A stretch of DNA of 64,000 nt from Pseudoneurospora amorphoporcata (Eukaryota; Ascomycota; Sordariomycetes; Sordariales; Sordariaceae), in the NCBI GenBank assembly GCA_033297205.1, contig MU859165.1, forward strand, positions 59,069 to 123,068, written 5' to 3'. Both the position numbers and the translations under genes were made by a program. The notes beneath the pieces are model-generated. The model searched no databases and was not told where the DNA came from. It saw only the letters and a list, made by a program, of their open reading frames with translations. Below are positions 1 to 11,270 of this stretch, piece after piece (the first letter of the stretch is position 1; each line of letters begins with the position of its first letter).

Positions 1-187
1 GTGCGTAATGATAGATGGTTTCTTCGACGCCGGTATGCTCCAACAAGCGCTCAAGGCGCGCCAGCAGGGTCATCACTACCATCATTCGCACAACAATGAG
101 AGCAGCAGTGATGATCGGGGCAGCCAGAGCAGGCAGAGGAGAAGCAGGAGGGATGTGGGCAAGAAGTTGCCTTTGATCGATTACTAG
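1..187 (+). CDS. 3' end of an unidentified gene (partial)
   Basis: An open frame enters from the left edge at base 2 and runs about 61 codons to a TAG at 185-187. The visible tail is hydrophilic: a short ordered stretch (FFDAGMLQQALKARQQG), then a His/Asn/Ser-rich piece and an Arg/Ser-rich piece, ending in KKLPLIDY. I see no domain and do not recognise the protein. The frame stays open from the edge to the stop, and AT-richer sequence follows at once, as expected of a 3' UTR. It could be the disordered C-terminus of a nuclear or signalling protein, but the window holds too little to say. Confidence 0.5.
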   Translation, partial: CVMIDGFFDAGMLQQALKARQQGHHYHHSHNNESSSDDRGSQSRQRRSRRDVGKKLPLIDY

Positions 188-764
188 ATGTAGATGTTTG
201 TTTTGGGCTTTTTGGATTCTTGCTCTTTCGGGAGATTGATACACCGTTCGGTCTTGGTTACCTACTTGGGGTTGGGTTGGCGTTGCTTTTTGCATGTTCT
301 TGGATTTGGATTCTTGATATACCGCGATGGAGAGAGATACTGGCAGACAAATAAAGAGATGGGAATATAGGAAGATGTGAAGCTGGGGATGTTAAGATGT
401 GCCGTACGATACATACCCTAGTCGAGGCGGTCAATTATATATACACTACCTCTACAGTCCACGCTTTTATTCATTCCTGATCCACTGCACAATCCCACGT
501 GACTAAAATCAAGTAATGAAGTCCCTGTCAAGCCTAATAGGTAGTGTTCATTAGTACCTAGGGGTTTCTGTCTGTCGGAAGTACGTCTGGCGTTTGGCAC
601 CTGATGGTTTGAGTAGGTTATTATACAACTGAAGATCCTCATTCACAAAACCACCAAGCCGGTCCTTGTGCGAACGTTCCCGTCAGGTTGAAAATTCAAG
701 GATTACCTTGCCTCTCAGCTAGTCTCTCGTTCAAAATTTCAAGTGACGCTTGAAGAAGAAGAAG

Positions 765-790
765 AAAAAAAAAAAAAAAAAAAAAAAAAA
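765..790 (+). repeat. poly(A) homopolymer, 26 bp
   Basis: Uninterrupted A run preceded by GAA repeats. No gene-like sequence ends here, so it looks like a microsatellite and not the tail of a retroposed gene. Confidence 0.9.
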
Positions 791-1328
791 GAACGCTCCT
801 TCCTCCTTCCCATCCAAATTTTGTCGTCTACCTCTCTGCTCCTTCCCACCTTCAATCCTTCCAAGCCATCCCCACGGGTCATCAATACTTATTTATCTCC
901 CAACTGAAGCGGAAGACTCACCTTCAGTTTTCTCTCTCTCCTTTACTTTTCTTCACATCATGCTTTCCATCTCCCTCCCCCCTCACTCACTCAATCAAGA
1001 AGTCCATCACCACCTCGTCCTCTCACTCAGACTTTGGCTATGTAACCTATTTGCTCGCTCCGTCTTATTCAATACATTAACAAGGGTACCTGTACATACC
1101 ATAGACCCCTATCTGGGCTACTGGGGCTACTGGGGCTTCCCGTCTTTCGATCTTGACACTCTGCCACTCTGCCACTCTGTCCATTAGACACTCGGAACCC
1201 TCTTCACAGCCCCCCGCCGTTGCCCTGGCTGGCGCACACACGCTCGCTTTTAATTACTGCCTTCGGCTTCAACGAAAGTTCAAGGATAGTTCAAGCTGCA
1301 CTACCTCCCCTGCTCCCCTCTGGACACT

Positions 1329-1393
1329 TGTCTGAGTTGTCTGAGTTGTCTGAGTTGTCTGAGTTGTCTGACTTGTCCGAGTTATCTGAGCTG
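1329..1393 (+). repeat. 9-bp minisatellite TCTGAGTTG, about 7 copies
   Basis: The unit TCTGAGTTG recurs about seven times in tandem. The first copies are near perfect; later ones drift (CTGACTTG, TCCGAGTTA, TCTGAGCTG). The period is a multiple of three, so both strands stay open and would encode Leu-Ser-Glu-type repeats. No gene structure supports translation. Confidence 0.85.
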
Positions 1394-2685
1394 AGGTTTC
1401 TTTGGTTGGTTAACTTGTTCTTGGGACGCTGGGGGGCATTCTGTGCTAACGGGATACGTGGCAGGGTGGCAGCTGTCAAGATATCCTGGCTTGGGCTCTC
1501 TATGACTGAAAGGGAGTGCGGTCACGTTTACCCCTTTTCTTAACTTTACTATTTTTCTTCCCGTTTTCTCATTATCTCTTCTTTTTTTTTCATGTCCCCC
1601 ATTGTGTTTTTCTTCTCCTCTTTCCCCATTGTTCCCCACCCTCTCACTCTTTTCGGTGGCGTTGTTGTTGTTGACAAAAAACTCTCAATTGAATGTGCCT
1701 CTTGGCTTCCATGATAATCCAATCTTTTGCTCCCTTTGTCCGAGCGGGACTACCCAATGACGTGGGAAGAAAGCTTTCCACGTGCTATCCGGTGTTGAGC
1801 AACGACACACACCTCCTCTCCAACATTTGTTGTTTGTATTCTACTCTTCGACTTGTAGTATTTGGGTTCCGAGTTGTGAACAGAGTTCGAGGTACGGTTT
1901 GATTTGCTCTCTTTTAGGGGCCCATCGTCGAGTAGGCATAACCAATGGACAACTCGGTAAGTCGTGGAGTAGATAGGTACCTATACTCACTCTTCTTCAT
2001 GGCAGCTATCCGGGTTCTCCCGCTTTGTTTTGCCCCGAGGAGAGCAGTCCTTTTCTCTCCGGCTTTCAGCATCGTGGTTCTTGGCCTCTTCTGGCCCAGA
2101 ACCCAGGTAGTTTCTGAAATCACATTGGATTCTTGGTGTTTCAGAGACTGTTGAAGGCCAAAGACGATACGATACACCGCCGGAGGTGACAAAAGAATCA
2201 GCAAGAGGATTTGAATATAAAGCCAGCCTCTTTGATGTGCCTACGTCAAGGGCAAGTGGCTGAAGAGGTCTCTGTAACACTCACTTCTCACCCAACCAAT
2301 GCAGTGTGTAAGGAACCATTTGCACTGCGTTGGCCGTTTCCGACATAGTTCAGCCACGAACAATGAGGAGCACTTGAAGGATCAACTGACTGGCTGTAAA
2401 ATCTGTTGAAATTCCAAGCTCATCATACACACAAAAGGGGGTTCATTCCCTCCTTCTCCCTTCTTCCTCCCTCCGTCATCCTGCTGATGGTTCAGAGTCC
2501 CTGTTCACTCCTTTTTTAAAACAGATGACGTGACCGTATCTGCCGCTTCACTCTCGCACAGTCCAGTAGAAACGCGCGCGAACATCAGGGGAGCCGTAGT
2601 AGTCGGTCGGTGGATTGGAAGTTGATTGTTCATGTTATAAGATTTGCTCTGATCTTCTTAGGAAACTCGGAAAATAGTATAGAAT

Positions 2686-3873
2686 TTACAGGGCATCGTT
2701 AAGGAGCTTGTTCATCTTGGCAAGCTTGGCGGAGACGGAAAGGTCGATGGTGCGGTCGCCGATCTCGACAACGAGGCCGCCGATGATGTCGGAGTTGACC
2801 TGTTCAAAGTTTGGGTCAGATGTAAGTATGTGCCAAAGCCGGGGGTATAGCTCTAGTTCTGCCGGGTTTTCGGAGGGTGAGATATGATAAACGCACCTTG
2901 TTTGTGACCTTGAGCTTCTTGCCAGAGCCGACGTAGGTGGACTTGGCAACAGCGGACTCGAGGCGGTTGAGGGTCTTGCTGTCGAGGGGCTATATGGTGG
3001 TGGTTCAGCATTTCGTTAGCACATCCGTTTCCCATCTTTTTGTGTTTCGCGCTTCATCCAGTATCCCCCCAATCCCAACTAGAGCTTCCGCCTATGCCCA
3101 AATCCAGTACAATTGTCGTCGCGATTCTTCCCATAAGCTCGAATCCCCTTCCGTCATCATCCTCGTAATCTCCATCCTCATTCGTATCCTTCTCCCATCC
3201 ACCAAACGACGTAACGGAATAGAGCGAGCGTACCTGGGCGCTGGTAACGACCATCTCGACCTCACCGCGGGAGGCGCTCATGAGCTCGCCGAACTTGGAG
3301 ACAACGCCGGGGAGGAGGCCGAGGCGGTTGTTCTCGGCGAGGGTGGCAAGGAAGTTCTTGATGGTCTCGCCAGTGACACCGGCGCTCTTGGAGAGCTCGG
3401 CAACGATGGCGTTCTTGTCGGCGGGGGAGAGAGTGGGAGTCGCGAGGATGTGGGCGAGCTTGGGATCCTTAGCGAGGAGGTTGGCGAGGCCGGTGATGGA
3501 CTTGGCGGTAGGCTCGAGGGCGTTGGTCTTGACGGCGGCCGTGTACTATATCATGTGTAAATGACGCAGGGAACTAGTTAGCTCTCTGCTATATCTCCAG
3601 TCCATCCATCGCTTTCGATCGTCGGTTCGGTTTTATGGGGGTGAGAGCTCCAATCGACAGAACCCCACGAGCACGGGAGCTCAGGGACTAGTCAATCGGC
3701 CGTGACGTCGTGGTTCGAGGGCGTACCAGAGCAGTGGCATAGGTGCCGTCGACACCGAAGAGGGCGACGGGAGCCTTGACCTTGCTGGAGGCGGCGGCGG
3801 CGGCGGCGGCGTAGGTGCGGGCCTGGGTGTTGATAACCCGCGCGGGGCGGAGCAGGGCCTGTCGCGACAACAT
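2686..3873 (-). CDS. atp5: ATP synthase subunit 5 (OSCP), mitochondrial
   Basis: Oligomycin-sensitivity-conferring subunit of mitochondrial F1Fo ATP synthase. It lies in the peripheral stalk and joins the F1 head to the stator. Four exons: 3873-3727, 3545-3234, 2989-2897 and 2799-2686, with donors gtacgc, gtacgc and gtgcgt and AG acceptors, giving 221 residues, normal for OSCP. The ATG was chosen because it starts a classic matrix presequence (MLSRQALLRPARVINTQART) followed by an alanine run. The mature part has VALFGVDGTYATAL near residues 33-49, the helical N-domain, and the conserved C-terminal IIGGLVVEIGDRTIDLSV near 188-205. The family call is firm. An upstream in-frame ATG exists but would bury the presequence. 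Confidence 0.95.
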
Positions 3874-4520
3874 GATGGGCGTGTGGGATATGATGCGGGT
3901 GGACGGGGAACCTCGATGTCGTGAAGTCAAGCTCCGGTATCAGTTTTGTCAAAGTAACGGGTGGGTTTGGAGCCGCTCGGCAAAATCGTGTCTGCCTCAG
4001 GCTGCAAAATCCTCGAGCTGCCCGCTGCGCCGTCTGTCGTTACCTCTGCCAAGCCCTTTTTAGCCCGCCAGCTGCCCAGTGCTGCTTTCTCTGTGCTTTC
4101 TCTCCGGAACTGCCCGTGCCAAGTGGGGCAAGCCGATAACGTTTATCGGTGCCATCCGCCGTCTGCGCATCCCGTCATGCCCGACTATTTGATGCATCCT
4201 TGATTGAACATAGACATGAAACTTCATCTTCGATCTTGCAGCATTGTGGAATTAAAAAGCGTCTATTTCCTCCTGTCCCTCTCTACAACGAAAAGCCAAA
4301 GAGATCCCGGTGCCCATTACGCGCCACCAAAACCATGCGCCGCCGCCCTTCCTGAATTCCGTAGTACCTCCATCCCTTGTCAGTCCATAGTCGCCAGCCC
4401 GCCATACCAACCAAACGAATGCCTGTAATGGAAACCATCCGCGCCCAACCTAAACGCCGACCTGCTTAGCCCTGTCAAATACCCATGCGCCAATGCCAAA
4501 GCCATAAAAGAGTTTGTCGT
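3874..4520. other. Intergenic between OSCP promoter and MOB1 3' end
   Basis: About 650 bases holding the OSCP promoter and the MOB1 3' flank. No coding or RNA gene is seen. Confidence 0.6.
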
Positions 4521-5528
4521 TTAGTCGCTGCGCAACATGCTGTCGACCAAGTCGCCTAGAGGCCCCCAGAAATCCTTGCCGGTTGCCAGGTTGTGCTCGT
4601 CGATGAACAGCACATATTGCTTGAAGCTGGTGTTGAGATGCGGCTCCAAGCCCAGTTCGCGGATGACGGGGTAGTGGTGGCAGTAGATGTGAGCGTAAAC
4701 GCGGTACATGCGCTTGAAGATCTGACGGACCAGCGCCGGGAAGGACTTGGGGAACGGAACTCCAATCCTGCTTGGTAGGACGGCCTCGTTGTCAATGTTG
4801 CCCTGAACCCAGCTCATGAGCTGCTCGATGTAGGCGGGAGCAGGCATCTTGGTCGGTCGCTTGTAGTTCTCCGTGTCCTGCCACAAGTACTCGAACCTAT
4901 ACTCTGTCAGCGTGTTGGTCTTCGTGTATAAGCCTTTAATCGAACGTACTCGTCGGTCGCCTTCATCTCGGGGCAGGTCTGGGGAGAGCAGAACTCGGTA
5001 ATGGCGCCATAGAGGAGGTTGATTTGGTTGTAGAAGTCCACCACTAGCACGACTGGTTAGCTCATGCCCCTGAGCAAGACAGGCTGGGTCAGCAGGGTTG
5101 AAGCTCACTGTTTACAGCCAACCACTCGTTCTCATCTTCACCCTCAGGCAGCTTCACCACCTTTCGCAAACTACCTCCGCCAAGTGTTGCTTCGGCATAC
5201 TGTCGCAGCTGGTAGCTGGTCGCACCGCCCTTGCCGCTGGCGCGGGGTCGGAACTGGTTGCGCGTCCGCTGGTTTCTACCGTAGAACCATGTTAGCAGCT
5301 GTTCCACCCAAATTTTCCATCTCTGCCTGTTCTAGAGCTCGTATAGCGTCCCCGGTTATGCGTTGTGACCGGCCTCGTAGAAAGGAGATGGATGCGACGG
5401 CGAGCGGGCTCATCCTCGCTTCGTTTCCCAATTACGTCATCGGATCGCCAAGCTTCGGTGATGGGCGCTCGTAAAGGGCGGGAAAAGGGGGAGGGCTCAA
5501 CGTACACGGTCGTAAGAAAGGAGCTCAT
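4521..5528 (-). CDS. mob-1: MOB1-family kinase activator
   Basis: MOB1 binds and activates NDR/LATS-type kinases (DBF2/SID2, COT1) in the septation and morphogenesis networks. Exons 5528-5506, 5275-5109, 5043-4950 and 4896-4521 splice to 219 residues, the usual MOB1 length. The first exon is only 23 nt (MSSFLTTV...), and donor gtacgt joins it to [12 protein letters not shown]. The MOB core follows, with the zinc-site pair in CSPQTCPEM, the [16 protein letters not shown] segment, and the His-rich [14 protein letters not shown] that supplies the other zinc ligands. It ends in LVDSMLRSD. Every junction keeps phase and restores the family sequence. Close to Neurospora MOB-1 by recollection. Confidence 0.95.
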
Positions 5529-6922
5529 GGCGACGGCCAAAATGTTGGAGATGCTCGGAAGGATGTTGGGTGAACTGCGACAAGTGGTTGCACGAGTAAG
5601 CGGAGGTGTACAGCTGATATGTCATTTGTTGGCGGGTGACATCTGAGTTGGCAACAGGAAGGGTCCTTGTCGCATGACCGTGGAGAGGCGAACAACGTAC
5701 CGATACAAGGAAATGCGCCAGATACCGGATGCTGGAAGATTAAGACCAAATCGCGCTAATTCGACTTTTCAACCAGCCGTGTGTTGATATAAGGGGTGAA
5801 GCAGAGGTTGGGTGTTTGTTAAGGACATTGAAAGGGCGAGGGAGAGACACGGGCTTGTTTTGATTGTTTACCTACCTTACCTTGGAGGGATGCGCCCGAC
5901 CTGACAACGACAGGGCAGTCAAGCTTCGCGCTGGCAAGCAGCGAATCACAGGCGGCCTCTTTGATGGCACAGCAGCTGGGCAGGGGCAATCGGGAAGCTC
6001 TTAGCGCCTGCCATGTCCCCGCATTAGGTTCGTCGGTAGTGGGGTCACTTCAGTTCCTGGCTCCACTTGTTTGAAGGGTCTCGGCCGCCGGGCCATTCCA
6101 ATCTCGAAAAGCGGCCGGCAACTTTCATGACCTTTTTCAGGCACTTTTGAGGATCCGAATTATCAATGCTTCTTCTTCAGAACAACATCCCCACATCATG
6201 ATCTTAGCCACCTGACGTAACAGCCAGAATGAAGGCCAGGGTTTATTTTGTCATTGGCAATCATTTTCATCATCACCATGCTTTGTCACATGGTATTGTC
6301 ACTCAGTTTCCTCCAACAACTGCCAGAGGCTTAGAGCTGTCTTCATTTTGATGAGACTGGCTGAAGGATCCATCTGGCAACGAACACATCCACACACAGC
6401 CTCCATCCGGTGGAGCATGGGAAGTTCCGAATCGCGGATCGACGGCACATGGCAAATCGGATGGAAACATCCACATTCCATTCATCTCGGGCATTCCGTT
6501 GTGCGGGACCAGCCGTACTGTTGTCCATGGGAATAGTTGTCGTCGCATGGTTCATCATTTATGGCGAGCAAGACATGCTGCATTGGAATGGTCGACGTCT
6601 CTTCATCCAACGACACCAACGCACCCCCGCAATCAACGACTAACAGGGGCCGGAGATAATGGCTAAATGTCTGTGTGACCATCTTTGCCCTGTTCGGGAC
6701 AGCAACCCCCCTCACCTTCCCCAGAGTACCGGGTGGACAGGCTATGGCAGTGCCCGGATAGATGAGGAGAAGTGTCCGCCAAGATGAAGCGACTGACCTC
6801 AACCCAGAGATAGAAACTACACCTCCTAAGTATAAGGTATCATGAAGATATATATCCCTAGGACTATGGCTGTGAGTATCAGATAGCTCAAGTGAGCTAA
6901 CACAAAGTATGTGCAAGTGACA
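5529..6922. other. Intergenic, no supportable gene
   Basis: About 1.4 kb between the MOB1 start and the broken glycosidase-like gene. It must contain the MOB1 promoter and 5' leader. A 149-codon minus-strand frame (6931-6482) has no recognisable domain and was not accepted. Confidence 0.5.
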
Positions 6923-9168
6923 ATGCGGCATCTTACCTACCTCATCCTCCTCCTCCCCTGCCTAGCCGAGGCCAAAATCTCCGCCCGCCGAAGACAAAAA
7001 GTAGTCCAAGCCTACAACCCCCGACGCAACGCCAGCTCAGACTCCACCCCCTTACGAGTAGAAAATGGCAAACTTGCCTTCGGCGCCGACATCACCGGCC
7101 TGCAGACCTTCAAGCCCTACGCCACCCTTTCAACATGGGGCTGGCACAACTTCAGCCTAGGTACCCACCACGCCCAACCAGACATCTATCGATGACTTCA
7201 CCGGCTTGCAGTGGTGGACTCACGACAGATTGGTGTCCTACACCCAGCATAATCCGGTCCAGAACGATATCTCGCAATGGCTTATCCAGAATCCACAGCG
7301 GATCAACCTGGGGAATATTGGCTTTACTTTTCCTGATAGTGATAAAAGAACGTCACGGAGGCAGACCTGCAGAAGAAGACGCAGACACTCGATATTTTGC
7401 CAGGAGTCTTAAGGTCATCGTTTGTTTACAAAGGCGTTCCCGTCTCTGTAAAAACAGCGGTCGATCCAGACTCCGACACCGTCTTGATGGAGGTTGATTC
7501 CAGGCTGCTTCAACCTCGATCCCCCGGCGGTGATGGAGGGCTCGGTCTCTTCTTCGACTTCCCCTTTTCCGACCGGAACAAGTGCGACGCCCCCTTCCTC
7601 GGCGTGTGGAACGCAACAGACAAGCACATGACCGTCTTGCAGCGCCAGACATCCCCGTACTCCGCTGTGATCCAGCACTCTTTTGGCCAGACGACATATT
7701 TTCTCACGCTGAAATGGGAAGGGGGAGAAGGAAAGGTGACTGGTCCGGCCGAGGGAACTCATCGGTATTTCCTTAGGATGAACAGGAGCAAAAAGAAGAA
7801 AACGACAGCTAACAAGAAGGTTGCGGCTTACAGCTACTTTTTCACCTGAGCCTTTGGAATTAGATGCAACAACTAACGCCAGCATAAGCACCACCATGAC
7901 GGCTTCCTTCACCAGATTACCAGCCAGAACGCAAATCTGGTGGAACACGTACTGGATAACCGGCGCCTTCGTCAATCTCCCTCGCGTCATCAGGTCCAAA
8001 TCATCGTCATCCCCCACCAGCACCAACATCACAACCTCCGCCACCGAACTCCAACGCCGCATCCTCCTTTCCCTCTACCTCCTAGCAGTCAATCACGCCT
8101 CCTCCCTCCCCCCGCAAGAATCCGGCCTAGTTAACAACGGCTAGTACGGTGAATTCCACCTCGAAATGGTCCTCTGGAGCACCGTACATTTTGCGCGATG
8201 GAACCATTTCCCCCTCTTTTGGCGCAGCTTACCTTCCACTTACACTCTTTTCCTCCCTTCTTCCGTCTTGCGGGCTAGAGAGCAGGGATATAAGGGAGAC
8301 GAGATGGGGAAAGATGACGGATCCGACTGGCCGCAGCGCGCCGGGGGAGATTAATTCCTTGTTGATCTGGCAGCAGCCGCATCCGATGTTTTTTGCTGAG
8401 ACGGAGTGGAGGGGGTTTCCTAATGGGATTACGCTGGAAAAGTGGGACGAGGTGATAACTGCTACCGGGGACTTCATGGCTAGCTATGCCTGGTTTAACG
8501 AGTTGACGGGGTACTACGACCTGCGACCGCCAATGTATCCCGTATCGGAGAATACCAACCCCAACAACACCATAAACCCGACGTTCGAGCTGGCGTACTG
8601 GCGCTTTGGGCTGGACGTCGCGTGCAGGTGGAGGCAGAGGCAGAACAAGACTGCTCCCGAAAGTTGGACGCGTGTAAGGGATAACTTGGCGCCGTTGCCG
8701 GTGGTCGATGTGACGTACGCGATTTATGAGGGTATACCGGACATGTGGACGGATAATAAGACGACGAATGATCACCCGGCTATGGCGGGGATTTATGGGT
8801 TGCTCCCACCGCTGGCTAGCGGACCGTCGTTGGATATGGGTGTCCTTAAAAAGATGGCTGAGAATATCAAGCGGTATTGGGCGCTGGAGGAGTCGTATGG
8901 GTGGGATTTCTCAATGTTGGCTATGAATGCGCTTAGACTGGGGGATGCGAAGCAGGCGGTTGAGTATCTGCTTCATCCCATCTTTCAGTTTGACGATGCT
9001 GGGTATCCGGTGGGTGGGTCGCGGGTGCCAACGCCTTATTTCCCGAACTCGGCGTCGTTGTTGTTGGCGGTGGCGATGATGGCGGGTGGATGGGATGGGA
9101 ATGAAGGGAAACGTTTCCCGGAGGGGTGGGAGGGGGTTGAAGTGGATGGGTTTGTACCGGCTATGTGA
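6923..9168 (+). pseudogene. Broken secreted six-hairpin glycosidase-like gene
   Basis: Relic of a secreted protein of about 745 residues. The ATG at 6923 opens a good signal peptide (MRHLTYLILLLPCLAEA). Reading continues only by changing frame: near 7160 after WGWHNFSL; near 7345 after FPDSDK; near 7820 before LRLTATFSPEP; and near 8305 before RWGKMTDPTGR. A TAG at 8142-8144 sits where the context (NNG-stop-YGEFHLEM) suggests Trp. The C-terminal part is intact: APGEINSLLIWQQPHP, WFNELTGYYDLRPPMYP, ESYGWDFSMLAMNALRLG and TPYFPNSASLLLAVAMMAGG. This resembles fungal secreted proteins of the six-hairpin glycosidase fold (GH65/GH95-like); the exact family is uncertain. Genes on both sides are clean, so sequencing error is unlikely to explain five lesions in 2.2 kb. 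Confidence 0.75.
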
Positions 9169-9563
9169 ATAGTTCCTAGTAGAAAAAGTTAGTTGGGGAT
9201 ATCTCTCGCGGGCTATCCTAGCTCAAACATGATTATAGTCAGTACAGTAACCAGAAGGTTGAATTCGAGCCAGTCCATCGAATTGGTAGAATTTAAAACT
9301 GTAACGGTTAAATACACTTTGTCTTTCTCGGCGACCTTGGTGTAAGGCTTTTTGCGATCTTCCATTCGTATAAAGTCGCAGCTTGGGGCGGATAGCATTT
9401 CACAATATTCTGCTTCCAACCGCCCATCCCATTCCCTTCAACACCCCTCCCCATATTTCCACATCTCAGGGTATGAATCATAGCAAGATAATGTTTTGGT
9501 CGTCTCCTCCCCTCTCTTCGTTCCGAGTTTTGTAAAAAGCGTATTGATGTCGTGATATATCGT
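9169..9563. other. Short intergenic spacer
   Basis: About 395 bases between the convergent 3' ends of the glycosidase relic and LSM1. Nothing else is seen. Confidence 0.6.
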
Positions 9564-10340
9564 TCATAGAAGCGCCTCGCCAACGTTCTCCCCTTCAAAG
9601 CCAATGGTGAAAAGCTTCTGGACCTTGCGCTTCTCCTTGGCCTTCTCCTCGGCCTTCTTCTGCTTGGCCAGCGTCTGCACCAGTTCGAGGTCGGCAAGGT
9701 CGTAGCCCGGGGGCGGGTCGTCGTCGCGGTCCAAGTCGATCTCGCCCATAAGGAGTACGTTCTCGCCGCGAACAACGAAGAGGCCCCGGTCAACGTCGGC
9801 GTAAAGCCCCCTGGTCTGGGCGGGTGACTGCGTGCCTGGAGGCACGAATATCCTCTCCTTTGTTTGTTGTAGTACTAGGTTGGCTAGTATGGTGGGCAAG
9901 AAATGGGTTCGTGTTAACACAGGTCACCTCCTCATTGCTCGTGCTCGTTCGTGCGTGTGTAGGTGGTGGTCATGTGTTGGCATGAGAGGTGGGTAGGTAG
10001 GTAGGTTCATGGAGGCATACCAAACTGATCCCAACTGCGGAGGATGCCCGTGAGCTTTCGTCCGTCACGCAATGCTACCATTAGCTTCTCTGTTGGTACC
10101 CCGCCGCTCGTGTCAGCCTAGTTCTTCCAGTCCAAACATGTGTCGTCGATGTTCCTTCTTACTATCGGTGAGGTCGAGGAGTTGGGCAGCTGTGGTGAAC
10201 ATTTGCGCGGGCAACTGCTGGGGCTGGGGAGGACGGCCGCCTCCAAGGAGTCCCGGCGCAGGCATGCCGGGTCCTGGCTGGCCGGGGCCCTGAGGGAAGG
10301 GCGGCGGTGGGGGTTGATCGTTTATCGAGAGGTGTTCCAT
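9564..10340 (-). CDS. lsm1: Sm-like protein LSm1, mRNA decapping/decay
   Basis: LSm1 is the subunit that defines the cytoplasmic LSm1-7 ring, which with Pat1 binds the 3' end of deadenylated mRNA and promotes decapping in P-bodies. Exons 10340-10163, 10089-10021 and 9883-9564 give 188 residues. A Pro/Gly-rich leader of about 40 residues precedes the Sm fold. Sm1 covers QLLDLTDKKLMVALRDGR and LTGILRSWDQFANLVLQ; Sm2 covers RGLFVVRGENVLLMGEID. The C-terminal helix region (LADLELVQTLAKQKKAEEKAKE) is typical of LSm1 among LSm proteins. It is divergent from the Sds3-like gene across 930 bases. The long proline-rich N-terminus is the only unusual point. Confidence 0.93.
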
Positions 10341-11270
10341 GGTTGTGTGTATGGTGATGGATGGTCTATGTCTTCCAGTCCATTTGTGAAGTTTCGGGGA
10401 ATGGCCTCGAGGTTGTTGAATGGGAAGCGGGATGCGATGATGCGACGGGACAGCTGCCCACCCTGACGTTGCCTGCCCGCGCACGTACCTAGCTCACCCC
10501 CACTTTCTACGGTGAGCGGGTCCCTTGAGGGACAGCCCGAACCGCACAGACCTTCTCACTTACACGGCTCTTGCTATGATCAGTTTTATTCAGTTTTACA
10601 AGTACCTTACTACCTATCTGGTTGTGGTTTCCGGCAGGCAAAACCTGCCCGCGTTAAGTCAGCCACATCGTGGTGGTCGAGCCACAGTAAACTAACCTCA
10701 GCTACACCCACGGGCAGCTACTATCGCTGTCGTGCTTCCTGCTGTAGATTGCTCCCGTCTTGCAGCGCCTGTGCGGTGGAGCTGCATCACTGTACGGTAA
10801 ACACTGCCAGGAACCCTGTGTGAAGCCGGTGGCCGGATGTGCGCCGACTTGTTCTGGCTCTGCCTGCAGTGCCGCTGCCGCATTCTCCTTCCACTTCGGC
10901 TCATCTTCCTGTCAACCCCAATTCATCCTACATTTCTCCATCTGCACCTTACGTCTCGCTGTCGACAAAATTTACAAAGACCATAAGTACGAGGACTATG
11001 TCCAAATCCGCTTCGGCCAGCAGAAGCAGTTCTTTTTTCCTCGCCTTTGCGCTGTAACCTTTCTGCGCGCCCGTCCATCGGCGGACGAGGGCCACTTACC
11101 ATCCCGTCGTCCACTTGACTTCTAGTTTTCCAGCCTCAAATCTCTGCACCACCGTGGCACCCATTCTGCAACCCACTCGCCTTCCATTTCCCTCACCTAT
11201 TCATAATACTCGATCTGTATAGACTCGAATCGAGCAAGTCAAGCAACACACATACGAGTGGCCCTTCGCC
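10341..11270. other. Shared divergent promoter, LSM1 / Sds3-like
   Basis: About 930 bases between two divergent starts, holding both promoters and 5' leaders. Short open frames have no recognisable content. Confidence 0.5.

Larger units (their letters stand above)
188..2685. other. Intergenic, no supportable gene
   Basis: About 2.5 kb between the left-edge gene and OSCP. It holds the 3' flank of the former, a run of 26 A at 765-790, a long pyrimidine-rich stretch (about 800-1060), short tandem repeats at 1157-1180 and 1329-1393, and more T/C-rich sequence. Open frames here are short and low in complexity. An unrecognised short or non-coding gene is possible. Confidence 0.5.

Noticed and set aside
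3728..3930. Longer OSCP start at an upstream in-frame ATG
   Set aside because: It would place 19 extra residues before a textbook mitochondrial presequence.
6482..6931. 149-codon minus-strand frame
   Set aside because: No motif; it starts at the boundary of the glycosidase relic and overlaps other frames.
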